64,000 nucleotides of DNA. It comes from Acidobacteriota bacterium (GTDB taxonomy: Bacteria > Acidobacteriota > Terriglobia > Terriglobales > Acidobacteriaceae). The translations under genes and the position numbers were made by a program. This document shows, in pieces, positions 18,332 through 26,898 of the stretch. The first letter of the stretch is position 1. Each line of letters begins with the position of its first letter. The stretch spans positions 21,024 to 85,023 of the forward strand of contig JAJYUB010000012.1 in assembly GCA_021792795.1 (NCBI GenBank), written 5' to 3'. The notes below the pieces were generated by a model that was given only the letters and a program-made list of their open reading frames with translations, was not told the origin of the DNA and made no database searches.

Positions 18332-21300
18332 TTATGTGTGGCCGGAGGTTGCCGGCGTGGCGGCGGCGATGAGCCGCACCGTGACAATTTGATGCGGATG
18401 AACGGTGAACTGGAATCCGTGCGGTCCAGACAGCGATAGCTGCGATCGATCTCTTTCAACAGCGTCGGTCCGCCAGGCCTGTTGCAGCGGCAATAACGGC
18501 GTTTCAATACTGACGGTGCGCGTGGCCCCGCCTATATCGAGGAAGCGAAGGATGGTGCCGCGGCCGTCTTCGGCGGGCTTCCACGCGGTCAAGACAAGGC
18601 TTGGATCGTTGACGTGGAGGAAGCTGGCCTGCCTGCCGTCGAGCGGGCCGGGTGTGTTGAGGGCCTTGTCCTGGGACGTGATTTCGTCTTTTTCAAGCGG
18701 TGTCATTTCCTCCCATCCGAGGCGGCTGAGTTGGGTCTCATCGGTGGCGGGCGCGCTGGCGATGACATAGCGGAAGCGGAAATGGCCGCCCTGGCCGGCA
18801 CGATAATTCGTGTCCCAGTAATTGTTCATGACGTAGGAGAAGATGGTTCCGGGGCGCGAGCCGAAGATGCTGGGCCATTGACCGCGATTGATATCGCCGA
18901 GCGTGACCAGGGACGCATCGAGCGGCATGACGGTGGCGGACAGGCCGTTTTGTTGGGCGGAAACCCAGTTCTGCACAGAAAACCATTCATGACCGGCGCC
19001 GGGGTACATGTCCTTGGACGGATCGACCACTCCAGTTTGAATTTCATATTGAAACTGCGGATGGTCCATGGCAAACGGGAAGGCAAAGTAGACGCCTTCC
19101 TTGGTGTCGACTTCTTTCTTGGTCAGGTCTTCGATGAATTCAATTTTTTTCTGATGGTCGAAGAGTCGAACCTCCGTCGAGATTTCTGGAGTGTTGGTGT
19201 CGGCGCTATGCAGGCGAGCGACCGAGCCGTACGGCGTGCGCGTGACCGAGATGAGACGGCCATTTTGCGCGGCATGAACGTCGAGGTCCGGTTTCGGATA
19301 GACGTGGCTGTACTGCAGCAGGGTGTTCGGCGCTTTATCGCCGCCGGTGACGTAGAGATATTGGCCGAAGCGGTAGGGGCTTTGCTGGTTGACGAGTTCG
19401 CGCTGTAGTTGCTTGTCGTAAATACTCTGCACAGCGCCGGTGGCGGGATCCAGGGTGACACGGTAATACGGGCTGTCGAGAGTGGTGGTCTGCGTGGTGG
19501 CGGCGGGTTCAAGCGTCTTTTTGGAGTCGCGCAAGTGGTAGACCTTGTAGCCGACGGCAGGAATGTCCTGGGCAACGAAGCGGACGTGATGGAAATTCTT
19601 GTTGCCGTCGAGAACTTCGACAGGAACGACCTGGTCCGTGGAGGTGTCGACAATCTCCCGATTGTTGTTCAGGTCGAGGGAGACAATTCCATTGCGGGTC
19701 CAGTTGAGCGTGTTGAAGACGATGATGCTGCCGGTGCCGGTGGAGATGGAATTGGCGATGGAAGCCATGCTGTTGCGGGCGATGAAGTCGGCCAGGGCAG
19801 CGGCCTTGACGGGGTAGAGATCTTTCAACGCGAGCTGGTCGACAGCTTCTTTGCTGGTTGGATCGGAGATGCTGTTGTAGGAATCCCAGGTGTGCTCGTC
19901 GGCCAGAATCATGTTGGTCCACATGCGACGCAGACCCGATGTGTCGGCTGCGTAGTTTGGATTGACCAGTGATGTGAGGGTGGCAAGTTCTTCGGCGGAG
20001 GGGCCACGCGCTTCATTCTGGCGCTCCAGCGCAGCAGAACAGGCGTCGGCGGCGATGCCATCTTCCCAATAGGGGCCACCGTCTCCACTGATGGTGGGAA
20101 TGTCGTTGCCAAACTGTTGCGCGATGTTCTTGAGCGCCTCGTGAAATCCAGAGTACTGGATGTGGGGATAAGCGTAGACGCCGTTCCATTGCTGCGCCAG
20201 CTCGGCCTGCTGCGGGAACAGGTCTGTGTTTTCCACCTGAGTGCCGAAGAGAATGGCGGCGTCGGCGTGATAGCCGGGGTGCTGATACATCTGCAGGAAC
20301 AGCGACAGCGTGTCGTGTCCTGTGGAGAGCGAGGGAGGAAGGCCGAACATAAATTGCATTTGCATGTAGTGGCGGGAATACCAGAGGAGAACTTTCTGGC
20401 CGTCGGGGCCTTGCCACCAGAAGGGCGAATCTTCATTGAGGCGGCCCTGCAGCAGCACCGGCGCACGATAGTTATTGCTGCCGGAGAACAGCTCGTGGAT
20501 GCCCGCTGAGGCGAGGATGGAAGCGTAGGACCAACTGAACGAGGGAACGTCGGTGATGTTGGCGTAGTTGAAGGGCGTGCCGTGCTGGCGGCTGAAGTCG
20601 GCGCTGGCGTAGAGCGAGCGGACCAGCGTTTCCGCGGTGGGAAAGCCGGTGAGCAGGTTGGCATATTGCGCGGGCAGGTAGAGTTGCTGCTTCTCAATGG
20701 CGGCGATGGCGCGCTGCTGCTCGGCAGACGTACGCGTCTGGAAGTACTGCTGCAGCGGCCAGTATCCATCGAGGCTGAAGCGGAAATCGGGATGTTGCGC
20801 GATGAGCCGCATCGCTTCATCGATGACGCGGCTGTGAATGGCGGCCACTTTTCCCTGGTAATCGGAGTAGCCGACATCGAGATGGATGTGGGGAACGAGG
20901 AAGAGCGTCCACTTCTTTTGTGGGTCGATGAAGGCTTTGTCGTGCTGCGCGTGGCCGTCGTTGTTCCATGAGACTTCAGCGACAGTATGCGCGGGAAATT
21001 CTGGAACAGAGAAGGAAAGTTTCTCCTCGCCGAAGTCCTGTGCCCCTTGAAGCGCCTGATGGTAGTGTTTGCCGGCGAGGATGAGGTCAACGGGAGCGCC
21101 AGCCTGTACGGGTCGCGGATCGCGCAGAATCACATCGACGGATTCTTCCAACTGACCGGACCGCTGCTGATAGAAAATGGTCGGAAGGATCTGAGCGGTG
21201 GCGTGGTTGGCGGCTGACGATTGCGAGTTGCGGTCAAGCTCAATGGCGTCGTAGGTAAAGCTTGCATCCGCAGGCAGGGCTGCATGGGGGAGGGACGCGG

Positions 21301-21877
21301 GAACTTTCTCGACCGCCTGCAGGGTAATGGCGTTCGCGCCGCGATGCAGATACGCGCCGGGGAAATCGAACTCGACGTCGGCGCGGGAATACGCGGCGTA
21401 GAACGCGCTGCCCTGGTCGCCGTTTTCAGTGTCGAGCTTGGGCTGTAGATAGAAGGTCCCGGATTTGCCGTTGATGACGACGCGGAGCGCGGGCACGCTG
21501 GAGCTTTCGATGAGCAGGGCGACGTGGAACCGATAGGACGGCGCGGGCGTGTTGGCCAGCGAAAAGCGGATGGTCCATGGGGCGGCCTGCGGCGACACGG
21601 TTAGGGCGGCGGACTGGGACGCGGTCGTTTCAGCGGGAGTCGGAGCGGGCCCGACGCGCTGGGTGGCATACCAATCCTTGGAGGCGGTGCTGGTTCCAAC
21701 GATGAAGTTGACGGGCTGTTGCGGAGTGCCTCCGGCGAGGTCGACTGAGGAGCGATTGAATTCTCCAATGGTAAACACGGCCTTGGGCGATGCGGTCTGC
21801 GCGTGGGATGGAATGGCGAAAAAGAGCGGCAGAATGCAAAGGATGCGTGCGAGGGGCCATGCTGTTTTCAATTTCAT
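18332..21877 (-). CDS. Secreted GH38 alpha-mannosidase-like protein with N-terminal rhamnogalacturonate-lyase-like domain
   Basis: A large exported enzyme (1181 residues). A signal peptide ends near AIPSHAQ. Residues ~30-215 (AVFTIGEFNRSSVDL through FTYDAIELDR) resemble the carbohydrate-binding third domain of rhamnogalacturonate lyases. A beta-rich linker follows, then the GH38 catalytic N-domain with the metal-binding HIHLDVGYSD (about residue 330) and the presumed nucleophile region around NITDVPSFSWSYA, then the GH38 middle and C-terminal beta domains. The combination suggests alpha-mannosidase or related action on plant or microbial glycans, but the substrate is inference. ATG 21877 has TTGGAG upstream; a TTG at 21889 is less likely. 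Confidence 0.85.
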   Translation of the reverse strand: MKLKTAWPLARILCILPLFFAIPSHAQTASPKAVFTIGEFNRSSVDLAGGTPQQPVNFIVGTSTASKDWYATQRVGPAPTPAETTASQSAALTVSPQAAPWTIRFSLANTPAPSYRFHVALLIESSSVPALRVVINGKSGTFYLQPKLDTENGDQGSAFYAAYSRADVEFDFPGAYLHRGANAITLQAVEKVPASLPHAALPADASFTYDAIELDRNSQSSAANHATAQILPTIFYQQRSGQLEESVDVILRDPRPVQAGAPVDLILAGKHYHQALQGAQDFGEEKLSFSVPEFPAHTVAEVSWNNDGHAQHDKAFIDPQKKWTLFLVPHIHLDVGYSDYQGKVAAIHSRVIDEAMRLIAQHPDFRFSLDGYWPLQQYFQTRTSAEQQRAIAAIEKQQLYLPAQYANLLTGFPTAETLVRSLYASADFSRQHGTPFNYANITDVPSFSWSYASILASAGIHELFSGSNNYRAPVLLQGRLNEDSPFWWQGPDGQKVLLWYSRHYMQMQFMFGLPPSLSTGHDTLSLFLQMYQHPGYHADAAILFGTQVENTDLFPQQAELAQQWNGVYAYPHIQYSGFHEALKNIAQQFGNDIPTISGDGGPYWEDGIAADACSAALERQNEARGPSAEELATLTSLVNPNYAADTSGLRRMWTNMILADEHTWDSYNSISDPTSKEAVDQLALKDLYPVKAAALADFIARNSMASIANSISTGTGSIIVFNTLNWTRNGIVSLDLNNNREIVDTSTDQVVPVEVLDGNKNFHHVRFVAQDIPAVGYKVYHLRDSKKTLEPAATTQTTTLDSPYYRVTLDPATGAVQSIYDKQLQRELVNQQSPYRFGQYLYVTGGDKAPNTLLQYSHVYPKPDLDVHAAQNGRLISVTRTPYGSVARLHSADTNTPEISTEVRLFDHQKKIEFIEDLTKKEVDTKEGVYFAFPFAMDHPQFQYEIQTGVVDPSKDMYPGAGHEWFSVQNWVSAQQNGLSATVMPLDASLVTLGDINRGQWPSIFGSRPGTIFSYVMNNYWDTNYRAGQGGHFRFRYVIASAPATDETQLSRLGWEEMTPLEKDEITSQDKALNTPGPLDGRQASFLHVNDPSLVLTAWKPAEDGRGTILRFLDIGGATRTVSIETPLLPLQQAWRTDAVERDRSQLSLSGPHGFQFTVHPHQIVTVRLIAAATPATSGHT

Positions 21878-22073
21878 CGTCGACTCCAAAGGTTCAATTG
21901 CCGTTGCACATGCGCGTGCCCGGCAATGACGGAGGAGCTTGCCTGCGAGGTCACGGAAGGGTTGTTGATCCGGGTGGGCGGAACGCCAGGGAACGGAGCG
22001 CCCGGGTCCGCGCCGAACTAAATTTCACAAACGATAGCAAAACCAGAATTATTGTAATAGACAGAGAAGAAGC

Positions 22074-22120
22074 GGGTCCCTCGACTGCGGTCGTCGCGGC
22101 GACCTTCGCTCGGGATGACA
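22074..22120. repeat. Repeat of the GGTCCCTCG...CGCTCGGGATGACA family
   Basis: GGGTCCCTCGACTGCG leads through a GTCG/CGAC-type centre into TTCGCTCGGGATGACA. It is a second repeat family, also seen at 31844-31873, where its sequence is AGATTCTTCGC...CTCAGAATGACG. It occupies part of the 276-bp space between the GH38 gene and nuoN; nothing else was recognised in that space. Confidence 0.6.
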
Positions 22121-22153
22121 CCTCTTTTTATCGGCAGCAATTCTGCGTTTGTT

Positions 22154-23677
22154 CTAAAAACCTGTGGTCCGGATGGCGGCGTCAATCCAATGGAGCAGCA
22201 GGTGGGGAGCGCATCCGAACAGGACCACACCGGCGGCCAGCAGCACGACGACGGCCTGGCTGAGAATCGGCGTCCCGATTGTCGTCGCATCGGCGGATGC
22301 ATTGGCAACTTCTTCGGAAGGATTGGCGACGTAGATGCGCTTGAGCACCTGCAGATAGTAGTAAAGGGAGACGGCGCTCATCGCAATGGCGAGGACGACG
22401 AGCCAGAGCAGGCCGGGGCCGGAACCGAGCACGGAGACGAAGAGATAGAACTTGCCGAAGAAACCGGCGAGCGGCGGAATGCCGGCAAGCGACAGCAGGA
22501 AGATAAACATGCAGCCGGAGAGAACGGGAGCGCGGCGACTGAGTCCGTCGAAGTCGGAAAGTCGATCGCCACCGGTCCGGTGTTCTACGATTGCGACTAC
22601 GCCAAAGGCCCCCAGCGTTGCCAGCGCATAGGTAATCACGTAATAGAGAAGCGCGCCTAGACTTTGCTGGGTGTGGGACGCGATGGCGAGCAGCATGTAG
22701 CCGGCGTGGGCGATGGCGGAGTAGGCGAGCAGGCGTCGGACGCTGCGCTGGACGATGGCGACCAGGTTTCCCAGCACCATAGAGAGCGCGGCCACGACGG
22801 CGAGCACAGGCACCCAGCCCGTTGTGAAGCGCATCCAGGCGGCGCTGCCTTCCGCGCCGGCAAAGCCGACTGCCATGATCTGAAAGAAGATGAAAAAACT
22901 GGCGACCTTGGAGGCGGAGGCGATGAACCCGGCGCTGGGCGCGGGCGCGCCCTGGTACACGTCCGGCGCCCAGAAGTGGAACGGAAACGCGGCGACCTTA
23001 AAGCCAAAGCCAATCACCGTGGTGACAATGGCGATGAGCAAAAGCGGATTCAGCGGCGAACCGGTCGCGCCAGAGGCATGGATTGCGTCGGCAATACGCG
23101 GCAGGCTGGTCGAATTCGACAGGCCATAGAGCAGGCTGAAGCCAAACAGCAGAAAGGCGGCGGACATTCCGCCGAAGAGGAAATATTTAAGCGCGGCTTC
23201 CGAGGAGTGCGGGCGATGCTTGTCGAAGGCGGTGAGGATGTAGAGGGACAGGCTCAGCAATTCCAGTGAAATAAAAATGACCAGCAGATCCTGGGAACTG
23301 GCAAGAAACATGCTGCCGACGGTGGCGACCAAGATGAGCAGAACGAATTCGCCGATGTGTTCTGTGAAACGGGAATTTGTGGCCATCAACAGCGTGGCGA
23401 TGGCGAGCACAAGCAACGCAACCTGGACAAGATGGGTGAGCGGGTTGGCGAGCAGCGTTCCGTCGAGAACATTTACCTGCGCGGGAGCGAGAACCAGGCG
23501 CACGATGGCGAGCACGCAGCCAAGCGACCCCAAGAGGGCGGCGACGGTGAAACGCGTGTGCGTGGGTCGCATCCGCAGCAATAGAAGATCGACGGCCAGC
23601 GCGATCAGCGCGGCTGCGACCACGATGACTTGCGGCAGGGCAAGCTGCCAAAGTTGCGCGTAATTGACGGTGCTCAT
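22154..23677 (-). CDS. nuoN: NADH-quinone oxidoreductase subunit N
   Basis: A 507-residue antiporter-like membrane subunit of respiratory complex I that contributes one proton channel. It has about 14 predicted membrane helices; the conserved glutamate is in FISLELLSLSLY and the lysine-bearing helix is in FIASASKVASFF. The start overlaps the stop of the upstream nuoM copy by 4 bp (coordinates 23674-23677), so the two are translationally coupled. It is the last gene of the nuo operon. Confidence 0.95.
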   Translation of the reverse strand: MSTVNYAQLWQLALPQVIVVAAALIALAVDLLLLRMRPTHTRFTVAALLGSLGCVLAIVRLVLAPAQVNVLDGTLLANPLTHLVQVALLVLAIATLLMATNSRFTEHIGEFVLLILVATVGSMFLASSQDLLVIFISLELLSLSLYILTAFDKHRPHSSEAALKYFLFGGMSAAFLLFGFSLLYGLSNSTSLPRIADAIHASGATGSPLNPLLLIAIVTTVIGFGFKVAAFPFHFWAPDVYQGAPAPSAGFIASASKVASFFIFFQIMAVGFAGAEGSAAWMRFTTGWVPVLAVVAALSMVLGNLVAIVQRSVRRLLAYSAIAHAGYMLLAIASHTQQSLGALLYYVITYALATLGAFGVVAIVEHRTGGDRLSDFDGLSRRAPVLSGCMFIFLLSLAGIPPLAGFFGKFYLFVSVLGSGPGLLWLVVLAIAMSAVSLYYYLQVLKRIYVANPSEEVANASADATTIGTPILSQAVVVLLAAGVVLFGCAPHLLLHWIDAAIRTTGF

Positions 23678-25185
23678 CGCCAGCCCCCTTGGCGCAGGCC
23701 GTTGAACAGCGGCGAATTCAGCGCGGGGACAATGATGTTCAAGAGCACTTGCGGATACAGGCCGACAATGACGCTGGCGACGATCAAGACGATGGCGCCG
23801 AGCCGTTCGGGAAGCGTGATGGGCGGCAGAGGCGCGTGGGGCGCAGCGGAGGCGCGATCGGCTTCCGCAAAGAATGCTTTCTGCATGGCGCGCCAGATAT
23901 AGGCAACGCCGACAACGAGGCCCAGACCGACCAGGACGGTGAGGATTGGGAAAGCGTGCCAGACGCCGATGACGATCATCAGTTCCGCAACAAAGCCGCT
24001 GAATCCGGGCAGGCCCATGCTGGCCATTCCAGCGACGACAAAGGTGGCGGCGGCGAAGGGAATGGCTTTGTTGAGGTCCATAGGGCCGAGAAGAGCCAGC
24101 TCGCGAGTGTGGGTGCGGTCATACACCATGCGTCCGACGACGGCGAACATCAGGCCCGCGAGAATTCCATGGGAGAACATCTGCACCACCGCGCCGGAAA
24201 GGCCGATCTGGTTCAGCGTCATAAGGCCGAGAAGGATGAAGCCCATGTGGCTGACGCTGGAATAGCCGATGACGAATTTGAAATCTTTTTGCACCAGGGC
24301 GACCATGGCGCCGTAGACGATGCCGATGACGGCGAGCACGGCGAAGACTTCGCGCCAGGAGCCGAGGCCGAGCACGTGAAAGCCCCATGGAGCGAGGCCG
24401 AGCGGGAACAAGGTCATCGCGACGCGCAGACATCCGTAGGCACCCAGCTTCATGACGACGCCGGCGAGCAGCATGGAAGCTGCGGTGGGCGCGGCAACGT
24501 GGCCGGTCGGGGCCCAAGTGTGGAAGGGCCAGAGGCCGGCAAGGATGGCGAAGCCGACGAAGACCAGCGGGAATGCCCACATCTGAAAATGCGCGGAGAA
24601 GGGAAAGCCGGCGAGGTCGCCGAGGGCCATGGTTTTCGCGCCGGCGACGACGTAGGCGGCGATCAGCCCGACCAGCACCATGGCGCTGCCGATGAAGGAG
24701 TAGAGCACCAGCTTCATGGCCCCATATTCGCGGCGCGTGGAACCCCAGATGGCGATCAAGAAATATTTGGGGATAATGACGATCTCGTAGAAGACGAAGA
24801 GCAGCAGCAGATCGTAGCTGAGAAAGACGCCATAGACCGAGCCGATGAGCAGCAGGTAAAACGCGAAGAATTCGTTGGCGCGATGTTCGATGTTCCAGGA
24901 AAACAGAATGCCGGTAACGGCAATGATTCCGGTGAGCAACAGCAAGACCAGGCTGATGCCATCGGCGGCTAGGTGATAGCGAATGCCGAGCGAGGGAATC
25001 CAAGACACGTCGGTGACGGTGAGCATTTCTCCGGTGCGATGCTGCAGGAAGAACACGAGCGTGATGGCAAACGTGACCAGCGCCGCGAGCAGCGCAAGGA
25101 CGCGCGCCGCCGCGGCGTTGCTTTTCGGCAGCAGCAGGAGCAGAAGCGCCCCGAGAAACGAAATGTAGATTGTCCAAGCCAACAT
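23674..25185 (-). CDS. nuoM: NADH-quinone oxidoreductase subunit M, second copy
   Basis: A 503-residue antiporter-like subunit of complex I, clearly NuoM: LLLLFVFYEIVIIPKYFLIA carries the proton-pathway glutamate and GVVMKLGAYGCLR the lysine. It is not NuoL or NuoN, and it differs in sequence from the NuoM encoded at 25342-26898, so the operon has two NuoM paralogues. A 156-bp gap with a palindromic repeat separates the two. Complex I variants with two NuoM subunits are known and have been proposed to pump extra protons. Confidence 0.93.
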   Translation of the reverse strand: MLAWTIYISFLGALLLLLLPKSNAAAARVLALLAALVTFAITLVFFLQHRTGEMLTVTDVSWIPSLGIRYHLAADGISLVLLLLTGIIAVTGILFSWNIEHRANEFFAFYLLLIGSVYGVFLSYDLLLLFVFYEIVIIPKYFLIAIWGSTRREYGAMKLVLYSFIGSAMVLVGLIAAYVVAGAKTMALGDLAGFPFSAHFQMWAFPLVFVGFAILAGLWPFHTWAPTGHVAAPTAASMLLAGVVMKLGAYGCLRVAMTLFPLGLAPWGFHVLGLGSWREVFAVLAVIGIVYGAMVALVQKDFKFVIGYSSVSHMGFILLGLMTLNQIGLSGAVVQMFSHGILAGLMFAVVGRMVYDRTHTRELALLGPMDLNKAIPFAAATFVVAGMASMGLPGFSGFVAELMIVIGVWHAFPILTVLVGLGLVVGVAYIWRAMQKAFFAEADRASAAPHAPLPPITLPERLGAIVLIVASVIVGLYPQVLLNIIVPALNSPLFNGLRQGGWR

Positions 25186-25255
25186 CGTTAAAATGCCAGA
25201 TCCATCGTGTAACTAGAACATCATCATTGATACTGTAATGCGGGCTTCGTTCTAT

Positions 25256-25314
25256 CCCACCCTAGCTTCCCACCGAGCTACGCTCGGATCGTGGGAACCT
25301 AGGATAGGGCACCC
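25256..25314. repeat. Nested palindromic repeat between the two nuoM genes
   Basis: The outer arms are CCCACCCTAG (25256-25265) and CTAGGATAGGG (25299-25309, imperfect), followed by CACCC. Inside are TTCCCAC/GTGGGAA and CCGAGC/GCTCGG stems. It is the same family as the copies at 12251 and 1814, expanded by a nested hairpin. It lies inside the nuo operon and could affect mRNA stability there. Confidence 0.7.
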
Positions 25315-25341
25315 AGACATTACGCTAACAGCGAAATTGCT

Positions 25342-26898
25342 CTAAAACTTGAGTTGCTGCACCATCTGCATCACCGTACTGTTCACAAATCCGAGGACCA
25401 ACTGGGGATAGAGGCCCAGCACAAACATCAATGCAATCGCGGGCGCCAGCGACAGACGCTCAACGGTTGTCAGGTCGGGCAGCGTGGCCCATGTCTCGTT
25501 GAGCGGGCCGGAGAACACGCGCTGCAAAATTCCAAGAATAAAGATGGCCGTCGCCAGCAGGCCGAGCAAAGAGATCGACGTGGCCCACGATACCAGCGGG
25601 AACGATCCTTTAAAGATCAGAAATTCTCCGACAAAGCCGTTCAGGCCGGGCAGGCCGAGGGAGGAAAAAAGGGCAATGCCCATCAGTCCGGTAAAGACCG
25701 GAACAACTTTGCGCAGGCCACCAAAATCGTTCAGGCCGCGCAGGCCGCCGGTTCGTTTTTCCAGCATGGCGACGAACCAGAAGAGCGTGGCGGCGGTGAG
25801 CGCGTGGTTGAAGATTTGCAGCATCACGCCGTTCATGGCCGCATATTTTTCCGTGGTCAGCGCGGCGTCGCCTCCGGTGAATTTGACCACGGAAAAGATG
25901 GCCAGCAGGCAGTAGCCGAGGTGGTTGATGGAGGAGTAGGCAAAGATTCGCTTCAGGTCTTTTTGCGCCAGTGCCGCATAGGCGGAAAGGACAATGGTGG
26001 CGACCGCGAGCCATAACAGCGGCGTCAGTACCTGCTGCATTTCCGCGCCGAAGATGGGCAGCAGAATGCGCAGGAAGCCGTAGAGTCCCATCTTCGACAT
26101 GGCGCCGGTCAACACGATGGTTGTGCCGGTGGGCGCTTCGGCATAGGCGGAAGGCAGCCAGGTGTGAAATGGGACCAGCGGGACTTTGACCGCGAAGCCG
26201 AGAAAAGCTCCGGCAAACAGGATCAGCGCTACGTGGTGCGGCGTGAAGCGGTGCCAGTCAAGTTTCGCGATGACGGCCGGCATCAGTTGACCCTGCTGCG
26301 CCAGTTGTGCCAGGTCGATGAAGTCGAATTTACCGGTCGCCAGAAAGATGGCGAGGAAGGAGAGCAGCAGCGCGATGCTGCCGACCATGGTGTAGACCAG
26401 GAATTGCGTGGCGGCGGCGGTGCTGCGCGATCCTCCCCAGAGCTTGATGAGGAAGAAGGCGGGAATCAGGCTGAGCTCCCAAAAGATGAACCAGTGGAAG
26501 AAATTGAGCGCGGTGAAGGTGCCGAACAGGCAGGCCTGCAGCAGCAACATGAGCGAGAAATAGAGTCCCGCGCGTTCCTGAATCTGCGACGACGCCAGGA
26601 TTCCGATGGGGACGACGATGGAAGTCAAGAGCAGCATCAACAGGCCGAGGCCGTCGATGCCCACGTGATACTCGACGCCGAGAGCGGCGATCCACGGGAC
26701 TTGTTGTTGAAATTGGAGCGCGCCGGAAGCGGGGGCGAAATGGCCCCAAAGACTCAGCGTCAGTGCGAGGGCCAGGAAACTGAAGATGAGCGCCAGCCAG
26801 CGCGCAACATGTTTGTTGCTGCCGCCGAAGGAAAGCACGAAGAGAGCGCCGACGACGGGCACGAGAGTGAGGACGGTGAGCCACGGGAAGGCGTTCAT
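25342..26898 (-). CDS. nuoM: NADH-quinone oxidoreductase subunit M, first copy
   Basis: A 518-residue antiporter-like proton-pumping subunit of complex I. FIFWELSLIPAFFLIKLWGG carries the glutamate and TGAMSKMGLYGFLRI the lysine of the NuoM pathway. The start ATG overlaps the nuoL stop by 4 bp (26895-26898). It is followed by the repeat-containing gap and the second nuoM. Confidence 0.95.
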   Translation of the reverse strand: MNAFPWLTVLTLVPVVGALFVLSFGGSNKHVARWLALIFSFLALALTLSLWGHFAPASGALQFQQQVPWIAALGVEYHVGIDGLGLLMLLLTSIVVPIGILASSQIQERAGLYFSLMLLLQACLFGTFTALNFFHWFIFWELSLIPAFFLIKLWGGSRSTAAATQFLVYTMVGSIALLLSFLAIFLATGKFDFIDLAQLAQQGQLMPAVIAKLDWHRFTPHHVALILFAGAFLGFAVKVPLVPFHTWLPSAYAEAPTGTTIVLTGAMSKMGLYGFLRILLPIFGAEMQQVLTPLLWLAVATIVLSAYAALAQKDLKRIFAYSSINHLGYCLLAIFSVVKFTGGDAALTTEKYAAMNGVMLQIFNHALTAATLFWFVAMLEKRTGGLRGLNDFGGLRKVVPVFTGLMGIALFSSLGLPGLNGFVGEFLIFKGSFPLVSWATSISLLGLLATAIFILGILQRVFSGPLNETWATLPDLTTVERLSLAPAIALMFVLGLYPQLVLGFVNSTVMQMVQQLKF

